In this document: one piece after another, positions 8,365-17,273 of the stretch
Numbering within the stretch: the stretch's first letter is position 1
Layout: each line of letters begins with the position of its first letter
Assembly: GCA_016214895.1 (NCBI GenBank)
Contig: JACRMR010000003.1
Coordinates: forward strand, 1-64,000
Direction: 5' to 3'
Length of the DNA stretch: 64,000 bases
Source of the DNA: a candidate division KSB1 bacterium
GTDB taxonomy: Bacteria; Electryoneota; RPQS01
Position numbers and translations under genes: made by a program
The notes under the pieces: model-generated
The model's database searches: none
What the model saw: the letters and a program-made list of their open reading frames with translations, nothing else
Told to the model about the DNA's origin: nothing

Positions 8365-8600
8365 CAACTTGACTCTGCTGCTCCGCCTTGCTATATTCCT
8401 TCAAGAGCACTTGGGGGGCCCAACGGAAGTAGGTTTGACATGCCGACCATGAGTATCTTCCGGCCGAACATTCTCGCCGTTCCTGACGGACGGCCCACAC
8501 CTCGACGAACCATCTTCGACACCTTGCTGCGCTCCGCGGCGAGGTGTGTTTTGTTGTGGGCGATTGCGACTTGTTCCGCCCAGCCTCCCGACACGCTGTG
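8365..8600 (+). repeat. Promoter plus 5'-gene cassette, copy 1 of 2
   Basis: This stretch matches the reverse complement of about 61290-61518. The promoter and leader (8365-8460) are almost identical; the coding part is about 80-85% identical by eye and fades after the signal peptide. The rest of the two genes is only distantly related. Confidence 0.8.
8369..8397 (+). promoter_or_regulatory. Promoter of sorting-domain gene 8440
   Basis: TTGACT (8369-8374), 17-bp spacer, TATATT (8392-8397). The same promoter is in the duplicated cassette at 61486-61514. Confidence 0.75.
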
Positions 8601-9951
8601 GACGCGGACATTTGGGGGAAGTCGCGACGATTTCGTAAACGCAGTCGGGGTAGACAGTTCGGGCGCGATTGTCATCGTGGGTTGGTCCCATAGTCCTGAA
8701 ACACCAGGAGGTTTCTGTGCACGTTTGAATTCGCAAGGAGAATTGCTTTGGGCTCGCGGTTACGAGCCGGAGATCCTGAGCTGGATAATGGCCGTTCAGG
8801 CACTGAACGACGGTTCATCACTGCTCGCGGGCTGGTTGAACGCTCCATTCGGTGTACCCGTTCTGGCCAAAGTGAATAGCGATGGCGACACGCTATGGAC
8901 TCGCCGGTATGAGGAAACAGAGAACGAGCGCATTCAGGCACTTTGCTTGGCGAGTCCTGACGGCTTCGCGCTCGCACTCGATGGGACCGGCGGTCCCGCC
9001 GGTCCTCAGATTACGGTCATCCGCACGGATGAGTTCGGGGCCGCTCTCTGGACGCACGACTACTGTCGCAGAGACGTGTATTATGTCAGCGGCATCTGCC
9101 AAACTCGTGATGGGGGATATGTCATCAGCGCGCGTGTACACGATCCCTTCGACTACTATGTGTTGAAGATCAGTAGCGACGGGGACTCCTTGTGGTCGGC
9201 TGTCATCGATGGTGGCGACTTCACAGCGTATTCAGAGGCGATCGTTGCCGACAGGGAGAATGGAGTGTTCGTGTGCGGATGGGTCGAAGTGGATAGTAGC
9301 TTCGACACGGAGATCTTCATCGCCCGTATAGCCGGCAATGGGGAAGCGCGCAGTTCCAGAACTTACGGAGGTATCGGCCAACAGGCGGCGTGGGGCGGCG
9401 CGCTCACCGAAGATGGCGGTCTGATGCTGGCGGGGTCGAACAACTCGGGGAACATCGCCAACCCGGATCTCTTTCTATTGCGACTCGATAGTCTTGGTGA
9501 CAGCCTGTGGTCGCGCAACTATGGTACGGATGCCGTCGAACACGGATGGGGAGGTCTCGCGATCAACGCAACCGGGGAGATTGCGATGGCTGGTGGTGTA
9601 CTTGGCACCGGTGGCAACTGGGATGTCTATGTCGTCAAGACTGCGAGTGAGGCCAGCGACAGTCCCCGCGAGCGCTCCCCCACACCCAGCTCGCTTCGAA
9701 TTCTCAGCATCTATCCGAATCCGCTGAACGGCGTCGCCACAATCGAGTTTGAAACGAGTTCTGGTGACCTCCTGACATTCAAGCTCTTCAATGTTCTTGG
9801 TGAGCAGGTGGCTAACGTATTACAAACACGCTTTCAACCAGGCAGGCATCGGATATTCATTGATACTGCCCGTTTTGCGAGTGGGGCATACATTTGCAGG
9901 GCTGAGAGCGGCGCTTTCAGTCTCGCTCTCCCGTTGTACGTCGTTAGATGA
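8440..9951 (+). CDS. Sorting-domain protein with repeated 'GDSLW(S/T)R' beta-propeller-like modules
   Basis: A 503-residue protein. Start ATG 8440 has AGG 6 bases upstream and is shared with the paralogue at 61443. An unusual polar leader of about 28 residues (MPTMSIFRPNIL...) precedes the hydrophobic part of the signal peptide (ARCVLLWAIATCSAQ). The body has repeats of about 50 residues carrying the patterns DGDTLWTRRY, DGDSLW and DGGYVIS, as in secreted propeller-like FCB proteins. The last 85 residues are a sorting domain (SIYPNPLNGVATIEF... to LYVVR). No enzymatic motif is visible. If a TTG or GTG nearer the hydrophobic stretch were the true start, the first residues would be leader RNA. 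Confidence 0.78.
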   Translation: MPTMSIFRPNILAVPDGRPTPRRTIFDTLLRSAARCVLLWAIATCSAQPPDTLWTRTFGGSRDDFVNAVGVDSSGAIVIVGWSHSPETPGGFCARLNSQGELLWARGYEPEILSWIMAVQALNDGSSLLAGWLNAPFGVPVLAKVNSDGDTLWTRRYEETENERIQALCLASPDGFALALDGTGGPAGPQITVIRTDEFGAALWTHDYCRRDVYYVSGICQTRDGGYVISARVHDPFDYYVLKISSDGDSLWSAVIDGGDFTAYSEAIVADRENGVFVCGWVEVDSSFDTEIFIARIAGNGEARSSRTYGGIGQQAAWGGALTEDGGLMLAGSNNSGNIANPDLFLLRLDSLGDSLWSRNYGTDAVEHGWGGLAINATGEIAMAGGVLGTGGNWDVYVVKTASEASDSPRERSPTPSSLRILSIYPNPLNGVATIEFETSSGDLLTFKLFNVLGEQVANVLQTRFQPGRHRIFIDTARFASGAYICRAESGAFSLALPLYVVR

Positions 9952-10201
9952 TACCGAGTGATTAGCTCACGGTCTCAGCATGACTCTGAAGCGGCGCCCA
10001 CTCCCTGAAGCTGACCCATGAGTAGATCAGAGTGGAGTGTACCCAAAAAACTGGACGGTCAGGAGTGTTGAGGTCTTGCACGCGGCGGCGGCATGTGCGG
10101 CACGTGCCCCGCTCGGGAGGACGTGCAGCATAGCTAATGAAGCGTCGCGGACGGCGGGACTTGTTGTCCATTCACAGGCATGTAGAATCGAACAAAGCAA
10201 C
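9952..10201. other. Intergenic stretch without a recognised gene
   Basis: Between the stop at 9951 and the hairpin at 10202 I see no coding pattern, promoter of good quality or repeat shared with the rest of the window. Confidence 0.5.
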
Positions 10202-10230
10202 GCGGGCGACCTGATTCAGGCCGCCCGCTT
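10202..10230. terminator. Repeated terminator-like hairpin, second copy
   Basis: GCGGGCG (10202-10208) and CCTG pair with CAGG and CGCCCGC (10222-10228), followed by TTGTCATT. It shares the entire 25-base hairpin with 8199-8223, including the ATT loop. Confidence 0.6.
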
Positions 10231-10359
10231 GTCATTCAGTCACCCTATCGGTTCACGAGGGGTCTCTACGCTGAGGCGGGTTAGCGCACCGTTCCCGCTG
10301 GCATCTTAGCGCCGGACACGCGCGTTACCCGCCCGGAATCAGTGGCGGTCTTCCGCCGC

Positions 10360-11991
10360 TTAGCCCTTTGGCACCTTATTCTCCACGACGCGCGGCTCCG
10401 TCCGCGGCGGCAGGAATTGCGGTCCCGCTCCGGTCACGGTGTAGCGCAGGACTTCCACGGTCTGGTTGGGATCGATCGAGCTCGTTTCCGTCCGCGTATT
10501 GCCCTGCACCACGGTTCGCACTTGGAACGCCTGCGCGCCCAGTCCGTTGCCGCAGTCGCTGTACCAATCGACTTCGACGATATATTCACCGACCGGTGGA
10601 TTCGTGGCCCAGAAGATATTTTCGGGACGGCCATTGATGTAGTTTCCGCACAGATTATCGCGATCCAGCGTGCCGCCCGTGGACGTCACATCGTGGCCGT
10701 AAAAGCAACGCTCGCCGCCCGGCTCCGTCACCCACAAATCCAGGTCGAGCGGGTGTTCATTGAACCACGTGAGCGTGACCTGCACGGCGCCGGTGCCCAC
10801 CGGAATCGTCGGTGTCGGAATACAGACGCACATGCCGGTATCGGGCAGCGTCGTGCTGCCGCTGGTGTAGCTGACGCTGCAATTGGGGTGATCGAAATAG
10901 TGCCACGGCTGATTGATCGTCACGTCTGTGAACGTATGCGAGTAGTTGTAGGGCCAGAAGGAATCCCGGTGCTGAATACACAGGTGGTACGACCCCTGCG
11001 GCATGAACAGCTTGCCCTCGCTGGCCCAACCGATGGTTCCCGGCGGCGCCCAGAGTCCGCCCAGTCCGTATTGCGGCATCAGGCCGTTGTCAAATTCCGG
11101 GTAGGTCAGAGCGTAGGTCTCGACGCAGATCCGCAGCCAGGAGTTCGACAGGTTCGTGACTTGCAGGCACCCCGCCGCGGTGTTGCGCGCGGGCGCCCAC
11201 GTGCCGAACCACGTCGATAGACTGGCCGTCTGCGCGATGATCGTATGCGTTTCGGCGTCATAGCGGCCGCCGTAGTATTCGAGACTGTCCGTCGTGGGGT
11301 TAATGCGGTAGATCGCTACGTTTCCCGGATCAGGATTGCCGTCCACCGGAATCGCGATTTCGACCGGCTCCGCGAACACGAAACCTTCCGGGCCGAAGCG
11401 ATAGACCTGCGTGGCCTGTGTTTCTCCGGCCGGCACCGCCGCGGTGATTCCATTCGGTCGTTCGATGGAGAAGACGACGGTCGCGGGATTGCCGTCTTCA
11501 AGATGCGGTACCGCACCCACCGGCACACTGATCCGCGCTCCTGCCGGAGTCGTGATCACGCCGGACGAGTCGGATTCCACCGGCCCGCTGCCGTTGTCGG
11601 GGACGACCGCGGCCAGAATCGTGAAGTCGCCGTCGCTGACGTCAAACACCTCGGGATGATTGGTATCGCTGACCTTGATCCGGCAGGTCGGAGCCACGGC
11701 GCTCACCACGCCCCACGCGTACGAGTTCGCGTTCTCCTGATGGATAACAATATCGTTCCAGGTGGTGCCGCCGTCACTCGAATACTGCAGCGTCACGTGC
11801 GTCACGTCCGTCGAGATCCAGGTAATCGTCGTCGTCGTGCCGGCACTCAGCGTTTCACCGCCATTGGGCGCCGTGAGTGTGATCGAAGGCGTCGGATCCG
11901 GCTCCTTCTCATCTTCGTTCTTGGGACAGCCGATGAAAATCAGTGCCGCGACTGCGAGCACCAGACCTAACCAAAAGTATCGCGTGAGCAT
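10360..11991 (-). CDS. Lipoprotein with Ig-like, ZU5-like and DUF2135-like domains
   Basis: A 543-residue protein. GGAGG lies upstream of the ATG at 11991. The N-terminus is a lipoprotein signal with lipobox LIFIGC (Cys22). Residues about 35-125 are a Ser-Thr-rich Ig-like module (TLTAPNGGETLSAG). Residues about 140-235 resemble a ZU5-type domain (GVITTPAGARISVPVGAV). The C-terminal part (about 400-490) has VQVTLTWFNEHPLDLDLWV and GEYIVEVDWY, the pattern of DUF2135/YfaP-like beta-sandwich domains. It is likely anchored to a membrane on the periplasmic or outer face. No catalytic residues are recognised. Confidence 0.72.
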   Translation of the reverse strand: MLTRYFWLGLVLAVAALIFIGCPKNEDEKEPDPTPSITLTAPNGGETLSAGTTTTITWISTDVTHVTLQYSSDGGTTWNDIVIHQENANSYAWGVVSAVAPTCRIKVSDTNHPEVFDVSDGDFTILAAVVPDNGSGPVESDSSGVITTPAGARISVPVGAVPHLEDGNPATVVFSIERPNGITAAVPAGETQATQVYRFGPEGFVFAEPVEIAIPVDGNPDPGNVAIYRINPTTDSLEYYGGRYDAETHTIIAQTASLSTWFGTWAPARNTAAGCLQVTNLSNSWLRICVETYALTYPEFDNGLMPQYGLGGLWAPPGTIGWASEGKLFMPQGSYHLCIQHRDSFWPYNYSHTFTDVTINQPWHYFDHPNCSVSYTSGSTTLPDTGMCVCIPTPTIPVGTGAVQVTLTWFNEHPLDLDLWVTEPGGERCFYGHDVTSTGGTLDRDNLCGNYINGRPENIFWATNPPVGEYIVEVDWYSDCGNGLGAQAFQVRTVVQGNTRTETSSIDPNQTVEVLRYTVTGAGPQFLPPRTEPRVVENKVPKG

Positions 11992-12434
11992 TGCCGCCTC
12001 CGGAAATTTTTCCCTGTCGAATCAGGTGGAATCCGTGCCTTGGAACACGGTGATAGTTGAAACTTCACGGATTGCAAAGCCCGTGCCCCGTGAATAGCTT
12101 CACAAGCCGCTCGGCAAAATCACGGCCCTGCAACGGGAAACGGCTTGGCTTGCGGCGGCGGGATGGCGACCCGGCAGTGTAGGGGGCAGTGGAGGGCCGT
12201 CGGAATCCGCAAATTACCCGCAAGGCTGCACATCATAGCCCTGAGGTCAATTATCACATACTATCACAAACATCACCGATATAGCTTCAGGGGAACCTCC
12301 TCCACGCTGCTCAGTTTATTGCATGTAGCACAAGGCAACCGGGACAATTCAGTGCTGCCGGTTTCGCGGTGGGTGGAACATTGGCCGCGATCTTGCACTC
12401 GAATTCAGTGTGATTCCAAGGAGTAAGTAACGAT
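11992..12434. other. Divergent intergenic region upstream of htrA with a direct-repeat pair
   Basis: This separates the lipoprotein gene (minus) from htrA (plus). Two copies of TATCACA (12252-12258 and 12262-12268) lie exactly 10 bp apart, on the same face of the helix, and could be an activator or repressor site. I find no convincing -35/-10 pair and no gene. Confidence 0.35.
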
Positions 12435-14003
12435 ATGTCCGCAACGAAATCCCATCGCAATCGTAATTTAGTGGTCACCGGCGGAGTGTTGCTGGTCGGC
12501 ATTCTGGCCGGAGTCTTACTGACCGCGAAGTTGAACTGGACGGAGTCCAGCACTGCGCAAGGCGTCGCCGGCCCTGTAAACGTCGGCTACAATGCGGTCT
12601 CTGCGCCGCTGGTGAACAACGACGGTGAAAGTCCGTTCGTCGCCGTGGCCGAACGCGTCTCGCCGACCGTCGTGAACATCACCTCGGACCGCAAGATCAC
12701 GTTCGGTGGCGGAGACATGCCGGATCTCTTCCGGGACTCCCCGTTCTGGGAGTGGTTCCATCCGCGCGGTCAGGGTGAAGGGGATCAGGAGAACACTCCC
12801 CGCCCGCATTCCAAGAAGAAGGAATATCATTCACCGGCGACCGGCTCCGGAATTATCATCAGCCGCGACGGCTACATTCTGACGAATAATCATGTGGTCG
12901 AAGATGCCGACAAGTTGTCGGTCAAGGTACTGGACGGCAAGGAATATGTGGCCACGGTGGTGGGCGCCGACCCGGAGACCGACGTGGCGGTGATCAAGGT
13001 CGATCATATGTTCGATGCCACCGCGGTCGCGTTGATCGGGGATTCCGAGAAGCTGCGCATCGGCGATTGGGCCATTGCCATGGGCAATCCGCTCGGTCTC
13101 GACTGGACATTGACGGTCGGCGTGATTTCCGCTGAAGGTCGTTCCAATCTCGCGATTCAGGGTGGCGGTCCGGCCTATCAGAACTTCATTCAGACGGATG
13201 CCTCGATCAACTTCGGTAATTCGGGCGGTCCGCTCTGCAATATTCACGGTGAAGTCATTGGTGTGAACACGGCGATCAATCCGTCGGGTCAGGGCATCGG
13301 CTTCGCGATTCCGATCAACATGGCCATGAAGGTCGTCAAGCAGCTGCGCGAAAATGGCGCGGTTGCCCGCGGCTATCTTGGCATCCGTCCGGCTCCGCTG
13401 ACCGATGACATTCGCTCGGCCATCGGTTTCCCCGAAAACGGCAAGGGCATTTGGGTGGACATGGTGGAGAAGGGCAAGCCCGCCGATGAAGGCGGCCTGC
13501 GGGACGGCGACGTGATTACCAAGTTCAACGGTAAAGACGTGGACGACGTGGACAAGTTCCGGATGCTCGTCGCGGATCACACCCCCGGTCAGAAAGTAAA
13601 TTGCGACATCTGGCGCAGCGGTGACAACCGCAGCTTGACCTTCACGCTCGGCGACCGTGCCAAGTTGGCGACGTTCCTCGGCAAAGGCGGTGAGAAGCCG
13701 GAATCACAGAAGACCGATGAGAAGTGGCTGGGGATCACGGTCGAACCGGTGACCGAGCAGTTGGCTGAAGCACTGGAACTCGACGGCACCTTTGGCGTCG
13801 TCGTGACGGATGTTGATGCCGATGGCAAGGCCGCCGAGAAGTTGCAGGAGCGCGATGTGATTATCGAGATCGACCGCAAGACTGTCGATTCCGTCAGTGA
13901 CTTCCGCGACATCGCATCGAGTTTGAAGGATGCCAACAAGGCCGTGCTCTTCCGCATCATTCGCGGCGGAGTCAAGACCTTCGTCGCCATCGACACGAAG
14001 TAA
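12435..14003 (+). CDS. htrA: HtrA/DegP-family serine protease with two PDZ domains
   Basis: A 522-residue protein with AAGGAG upstream of the ATG. The N-terminal hydrophobic segment (about 12-30) is a signal or anchor directing it to the periplasm. The trypsin-like domain (about 65-300) shows the full triad: H153 (TNNHVV), D183 (ETDVAVI) and S263 (NFGNSGGPL). PDZ1 (about 305-410, YLGIRPAPL, GLRDGDVI) and PDZ2 (about 425-520, WLGITVEPV) follow. Proteins of this class degrade or refold damaged envelope proteins. The length and two PDZ domains match DegP/DegQ. A strong hairpin terminator follows. Confidence 0.95.
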   Translation: MSATKSHRNRNLVVTGGVLLVGILAGVLLTAKLNWTESSTAQGVAGPVNVGYNAVSAPLVNNDGESPFVAVAERVSPTVVNITSDRKITFGGGDMPDLFRDSPFWEWFHPRGQGEGDQENTPRPHSKKKEYHSPATGSGIIISRDGYILTNNHVVEDADKLSVKVLDGKEYVATVVGADPETDVAVIKVDHMFDATAVALIGDSEKLRIGDWAIAMGNPLGLDWTLTVGVISAEGRSNLAIQGGGPAYQNFIQTDASINFGNSGGPLCNIHGEVIGVNTAINPSGQGIGFAIPINMAMKVVKQLRENGAVARGYLGIRPAPLTDDIRSAIGFPENGKGIWVDMVEKGKPADEGGLRDGDVITKFNGKDVDDVDKFRMLVADHTPGQKVNCDIWRSGDNRSLTFTLGDRAKLATFLGKGGEKPESQKTDEKWLGITVEPVTEQLAEALELDGTFGVVVTDVDADGKAAEKLQERDVIIEIDRKTVDSVSDFRDIASSLKDANKAVLFRIIRGGVKTFVAIDTK

Positions 14004-14027
14004 GAATCAGCACTCGAGTCCCGGGAT

Positions 14028-14061
14028 AAGTCGAGGCGGCCCTGCGTGGCCGCCTCGACTT
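14028..14061 (+). terminator. htrA terminator hairpin
   Basis: A 14-bp stem, AAGTCGAGGCGGCC (14028-14041) with GGCCGCCTCGACTT (14048-14061), around the loop CTGCGT, followed by GTTTG. It shares its core and loop with 3183-3208 and 18332-18353. Confidence 0.75.
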
Positions 14062-14245
14062 GTTTGCGGTGAAATGACGACGACATTATTCGATAACTGG
14101 AGTAAGCATATCGCAATATCTCAATCAAACGCTCGCGGACTGGAGCTTGCATCACGGATCATTTCTCCTTAACTTCGGTCAGATTGAGCAGAATCGGTTC
14201 GCGCCGCACGCAAGAGGCGATTCGTCACTGAAACGGAGGGTCATC

Positions 14246-15556
14246 ATGAGTAGAGTCAGTCTGTCTTTACTGTTGCTGGTTGTGGTCACCGCTTCGCCCG
14301 GTTTCGGGCAAGTGAAGTGAGCGTCACCGAATCTCCCGGTCGGGAGGTTTCAAGCGGCTCGCGGTTTCAGTGTTGGAGAAGCGGAATTCGGAATTGACTA
14401 CGAGTACGAGTATCTGAATCATGCCCGGCGCGGTGTCGAGATCACGGCCAATCCAAAGGAAGAGGCGACGGAGTTCTCGACCTTGACATTGTCGGGCAGT
14501 TACGCGCTGTCCTCGCGACTGCGGGTCGCCGCGCTCGTGCCCTATCGTCGAATCGTCTCGCCGAAGAAGGATCTGACGAGCGGAGATCGCTATTTCCGGC
14601 ACTTCAGCGGGGTCGGTGATTTGATTGTCGCCGGAACCTACCTGCCGTTCACGTCGATGGGACGCGGGATGAATTTGGCGCTTACGGCCGGCGCGCGATT
14701 ACCCACCGGCGATGCGAACCCGGATCACGACTGGGGGTACGGCATTTCCCGTGATCCCGTGCTGCAGACGGGGTACGGCACGGTCGATCCGGTCTGGGGC
14801 GTCTCCGGCGGAGCGTGGCATGGCCGGCTCTCGACCACGGCCACAGTGGCGGGGCGAGTCTCCGGCGGCGAAAACGTCTATGGTTATCGCTACTCCAACG
14901 AAGTGCAATCTCAACTCGGCTTGCGCTATCGATTCAGTGATCGCGTGTCGGCTGGCCTGTCCTCCGCATATCTGAAGTCCTGGCACGATGTGGACCAGCA
15001 GGTTATGGTCGGGAACACCGGCGGGGAGTGGCTCTACGGAATTCCGGAAGTGACGTTCTCCGCGGCGGGGGTTCAGTTGGATGTTTCCATGCAGTTCCCG
15101 CTGTACTATTTCATTAACGGCGGTCAGTTGATGTCGCAGAGCATTCTCACGACGGGTCTGCGCTTCGATGTGACGCAGCCGGCGATGAACTTCTTCTCGG
15201 TGAATCGCGCGGAACTGTCGCCGCTGGCGCAGTCTGGGACCGCCTTGACGAAGCTCCTGCCCGCCGATCTCAGCAATCTGGGCGGGAGCGGGGAGTGGCG
15301 CCTGATTGAGTTCATGTCGCGCCAGTGTCATGCCTGCCGGGAGTTTGAACCGAAACTGCGGAACTTCGCATCGCGGCACGGCAGCCTGTTTGTCGCGCAG
15401 ATCGATATCTTTGATTATTCCGCCGAATCGCTGAAGCCCTATGCCATCGAATCGACGCCCACTATGATTCTGTTCGGACCGGACGGTCAACCCGTGGCTC
15501 GCGTCGAGGGAACGGATCTGGCGAAGATCGAGGCGGCTCTGGCGACGAATCCGTAG
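14246..15556 (+). pseudogene. Outer-membrane-barrel/thioredoxin fusion gene interrupted by an in-frame TGA
   Basis: GGAGG lies 5 bases before ATG 14246, and a signal peptide (MSRVSLSLLLLVVVTASPGFGQ) is encoded. Codon 25 is TGA (14318-14320). The same frame then stays open to 15556 (436 codons in all) with clear barrel-like strands such as GEAEFGIDYEYEYL, starting well before the first later ATG-like start. Residues about 330-436 form a thioredoxin-like domain with a CHAC motif (RQCHACREFEPKL) and a TPTMILFGPDG stretch. The product would be an outer-membrane or periplasmic protein with a redox or disulfide domain. The TGA may be a nonsense mutation, a sequencing error or a recoded codon; a 9-bp hairpin with loop GGTC begins 8 bases after it. 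Confidence 0.7.
14329..14350 (+). other. Hairpin just downstream of the in-frame TGA
   Basis: GAATCTCCC (14329-14337) pairs with GGGAGGTTT (14342-14350), counting G-U pairs, around the loop GGTC. The loop starts 18 bases after the TGA, within the spacing known for bacterial SECIS hairpins, whose loop usually opens with G. Function is conjecture. Confidence 0.3.
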
Positions 15557-15581
15557 GTCCCAATCGGGCAGTCCGATGAGC

Positions 15582-15610
15582 AGCGGGCGACCCATGATGG
15601 GCCGCCCGCT
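15582..15610. terminator. Terminator hairpin between convergent genes
   Basis: AGCGGGCG (15582-15589) and CCC pair with GGG and CGCCCGCT (15603-15610). It sits between the plus-strand fusion gene and the minus-strand gene ending at 15676. Confidence 0.65.
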
Positions 15611-15675
15611 TAGTCGTTAATGAGAGACGTCTGAGTTCATCGCGCGGACTGGGTCGTGCGCACCGGCCACGCTCC

Positions 15676-16764
15676 TTACTCGATCACGGCAACCACCTGA
15701 TAGCACCGGGATTCCGCGGGCAGCAGTGCGGTCCACGAGGTTCCGGCGAAAATGCCGCTGAGATCCGGAGCGAACGGTCCGTCCGCCGACGGTGCGGAAT
15801 ATACAACATAGCTTGCCGCCCAAGGCGACGCCGTCCAATCCAACTGGATCGAGTCCAGTGACCTGGAGATGACGAGTTCGTTGACGCCATCCGGTGTCCA
15901 TCCCGCCAATCGCGCCAGCATCACCCAGAACGCGCGGGCTTTGCGGTTGCAGTTCAGGGACTGCGAGTGCGCGCAGGAACAGGTGGCACAAAGCGGATCG
16001 CCGGGGTGCGCCGCGCACCATTCGACGGCCCAGTTGCCACCATTGTAATCGCAGTTGTCGTTGGCGTAACGATCGAGGTAGTATTCGCCATCGGGATCGT
16101 AGCTCTCGAGATCCGCGAAGTCGAACAGCACTTTGTTCTGCGCGCGGCAGTAGGCGCGGATCTGTTCGTTCCGCTGATGGAGGGTGCCATTGACGCCGCT
16201 GCCGTCGAGATGGCCGGTCATGTAAACGAACGTCACGTCCGGGAAGTCAATCTCAAGCTGATTCATGAGCGACAAGTAGCTCTCGATATCAGCCACCGTC
16301 GCGGAGCTCACCTGTCCGCACCATGACCACATCACGAGATTGCGCAGGTGCGGATAGATCGCGAAGGCGCCGTCGCTGTTGGAGAGCATGGTGCGCGTTC
16401 GCTCGGCCCACGTCACGCGGTCGGGATTACCGAGGTCGCCGTCGGGCACGTAATCCCACAGCGACAATTCGTCAGCGGGAGCGATGGGGTTTCCGGCGCC
16501 GTAGCGGTAATGGTTGTAGTCGTTGAACCAGTCGTACAGGGTGTCGGACGCGAGCAGCACTCCCATTCCGCTGACAATCTGGCTGCCGTGTGAGGTGTGC
16601 CCGTAGGTCAATTTGAACTGGCTTCGCGCGCTTTCAATGGTCTCGCGGGGCACGAGGTCCAGGCGTGCGCAGGTGTGGTCAATAATCAAGCCTTGACCGC
16701 GAACGGCCGCCGCGGCGAGTAAGACCACACACCATGTGTGAACGGAGTTGCGTTTGAGGTTCAT
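15676..16764 (-). CDS. Secreted protein of unknown function with conserved His/Asp-rich core
   Basis: A 362-residue protein with a signal peptide (about 1-24). The conserved-looking core has KLTYGHTSHGSQIVSG (about 50-65), a long region with VMWSWCGQ, TFVYMTGHLDGSG and VLFDFADLESYDPDG, then a Cys-rich stretch (CATCSCAHSQSLNC), and ends in a short FN3-like module. The GHTSHG and TGHLDG motifs and the alpha/beta pattern suggest an SGNH-like or other hydrolase fold, but I cannot name the family with confidence. The gene has its own promoter at 16883-16911 and a leader of about 110 bases. No sorting tail is present. Confidence 0.6.
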   Translation of the reverse strand: MNLKRNSVHTWCVVLLAAAAVRGQGLIIDHTCARLDLVPRETIESARSQFKLTYGHTSHGSQIVSGMGVLLASDTLYDWFNDYNHYRYGAGNPIAPADELSLWDYVPDGDLGNPDRVTWAERTRTMLSNSDGAFAIYPHLRNLVMWSWCGQVSSATVADIESYLSLMNQLEIDFPDVTFVYMTGHLDGSGVNGTLHQRNEQIRAYCRAQNKVLFDFADLESYDPDGEYYLDRYANDNCDYNGGNWAVEWCAAHPGDPLCATCSCAHSQSLNCNRKARAFWVMLARLAGWTPDGVNELVISRSLDSIQLDWTASPWAASYVVYSAPSADGPFAPDLSGIFAGTSWTALLPAESRCYQVVAVIE

Positions 16765-16882
16765 TTTCTTTCATCATGTTGAGGTTCTGTCGAATCTGCC
16801 TTGCAGTCTGCTATTGTCGGTGTGTCATCGTTGCAGCGAAAGCGTTACAAATGTGACTGCTGCTGGCAGCGTAGATAGAGAC

Positions 16883-16911
16883 AACATACAGAACTCTCAG
16901 CGCACTGTCAA
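16883..16911 (-). promoter_or_regulatory. Promoter of the gene at 16764
   Basis: Minus-strand TTGACA (16911-16906), 17-bp spacer, TATGTT (16888-16883). Confidence 0.65.
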
Positions 16912-17231
16912 GCCCGGCGTCAGCGCTGAACAACTTGCGGCAAGAAAATGCAGGTACGCTCAAGTCGTCGCGTCACTCCTGATACGACGAATTCGCCGTG
17001 GCTCTCTGTAGGGTCTCACTCCGAGCAGTAGGGAGATGCGGAAGTGGGCTGACCCGCCCGCTTCGCTTTCTCCCGCCCCCGTTCACGGGGGGCAAGGGGG
17101 GTCTCGTCAAACCTGCCATTCGCGGAGTAGCCACCGCGTCCCTTGTCTCGCCGGCAGGGACTGTGTCCCTGCCGCAATCAGGGAACAGTAATCACAGTGG
17201 GCGGTCATCAGACCGCCTGCACTTCTTGTTT
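16912..17231. other. Gene-free stretch with three hairpins
   Basis: No coding pattern. It contains a CCCCCGTTCACGGGGGG hairpin near 17086, GGCAGGGAC/GTCCCTGCC near 17153-17173 and GGCGGTC/GACCGCC near 17200-17217. They may end the unseen transcript from the right or be intergenic hairpin repeats. A 7-bp repeat array follows at once. Confidence 0.45.
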
Positions 17232-17273
17232 GATCCTTGATCCTTGATCCTTGTTCCTTGTTCCTTGATCCCA
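17232..17273 (+). repeat. 7-bp tandem repeat array (GATCCTT/GTTCCTT), unpaired
   Basis: Six consecutive 7-mers: GATCCTT three times (17232-17252), GTTCCTT twice (17253-17266) and GATCCCA. The unit matches the right arm at 36748-36775. No complementary array or four-helix-bundle gene is seen nearby. The array overlaps the 5' end of the alkA reading frame. Confidence 0.8.
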
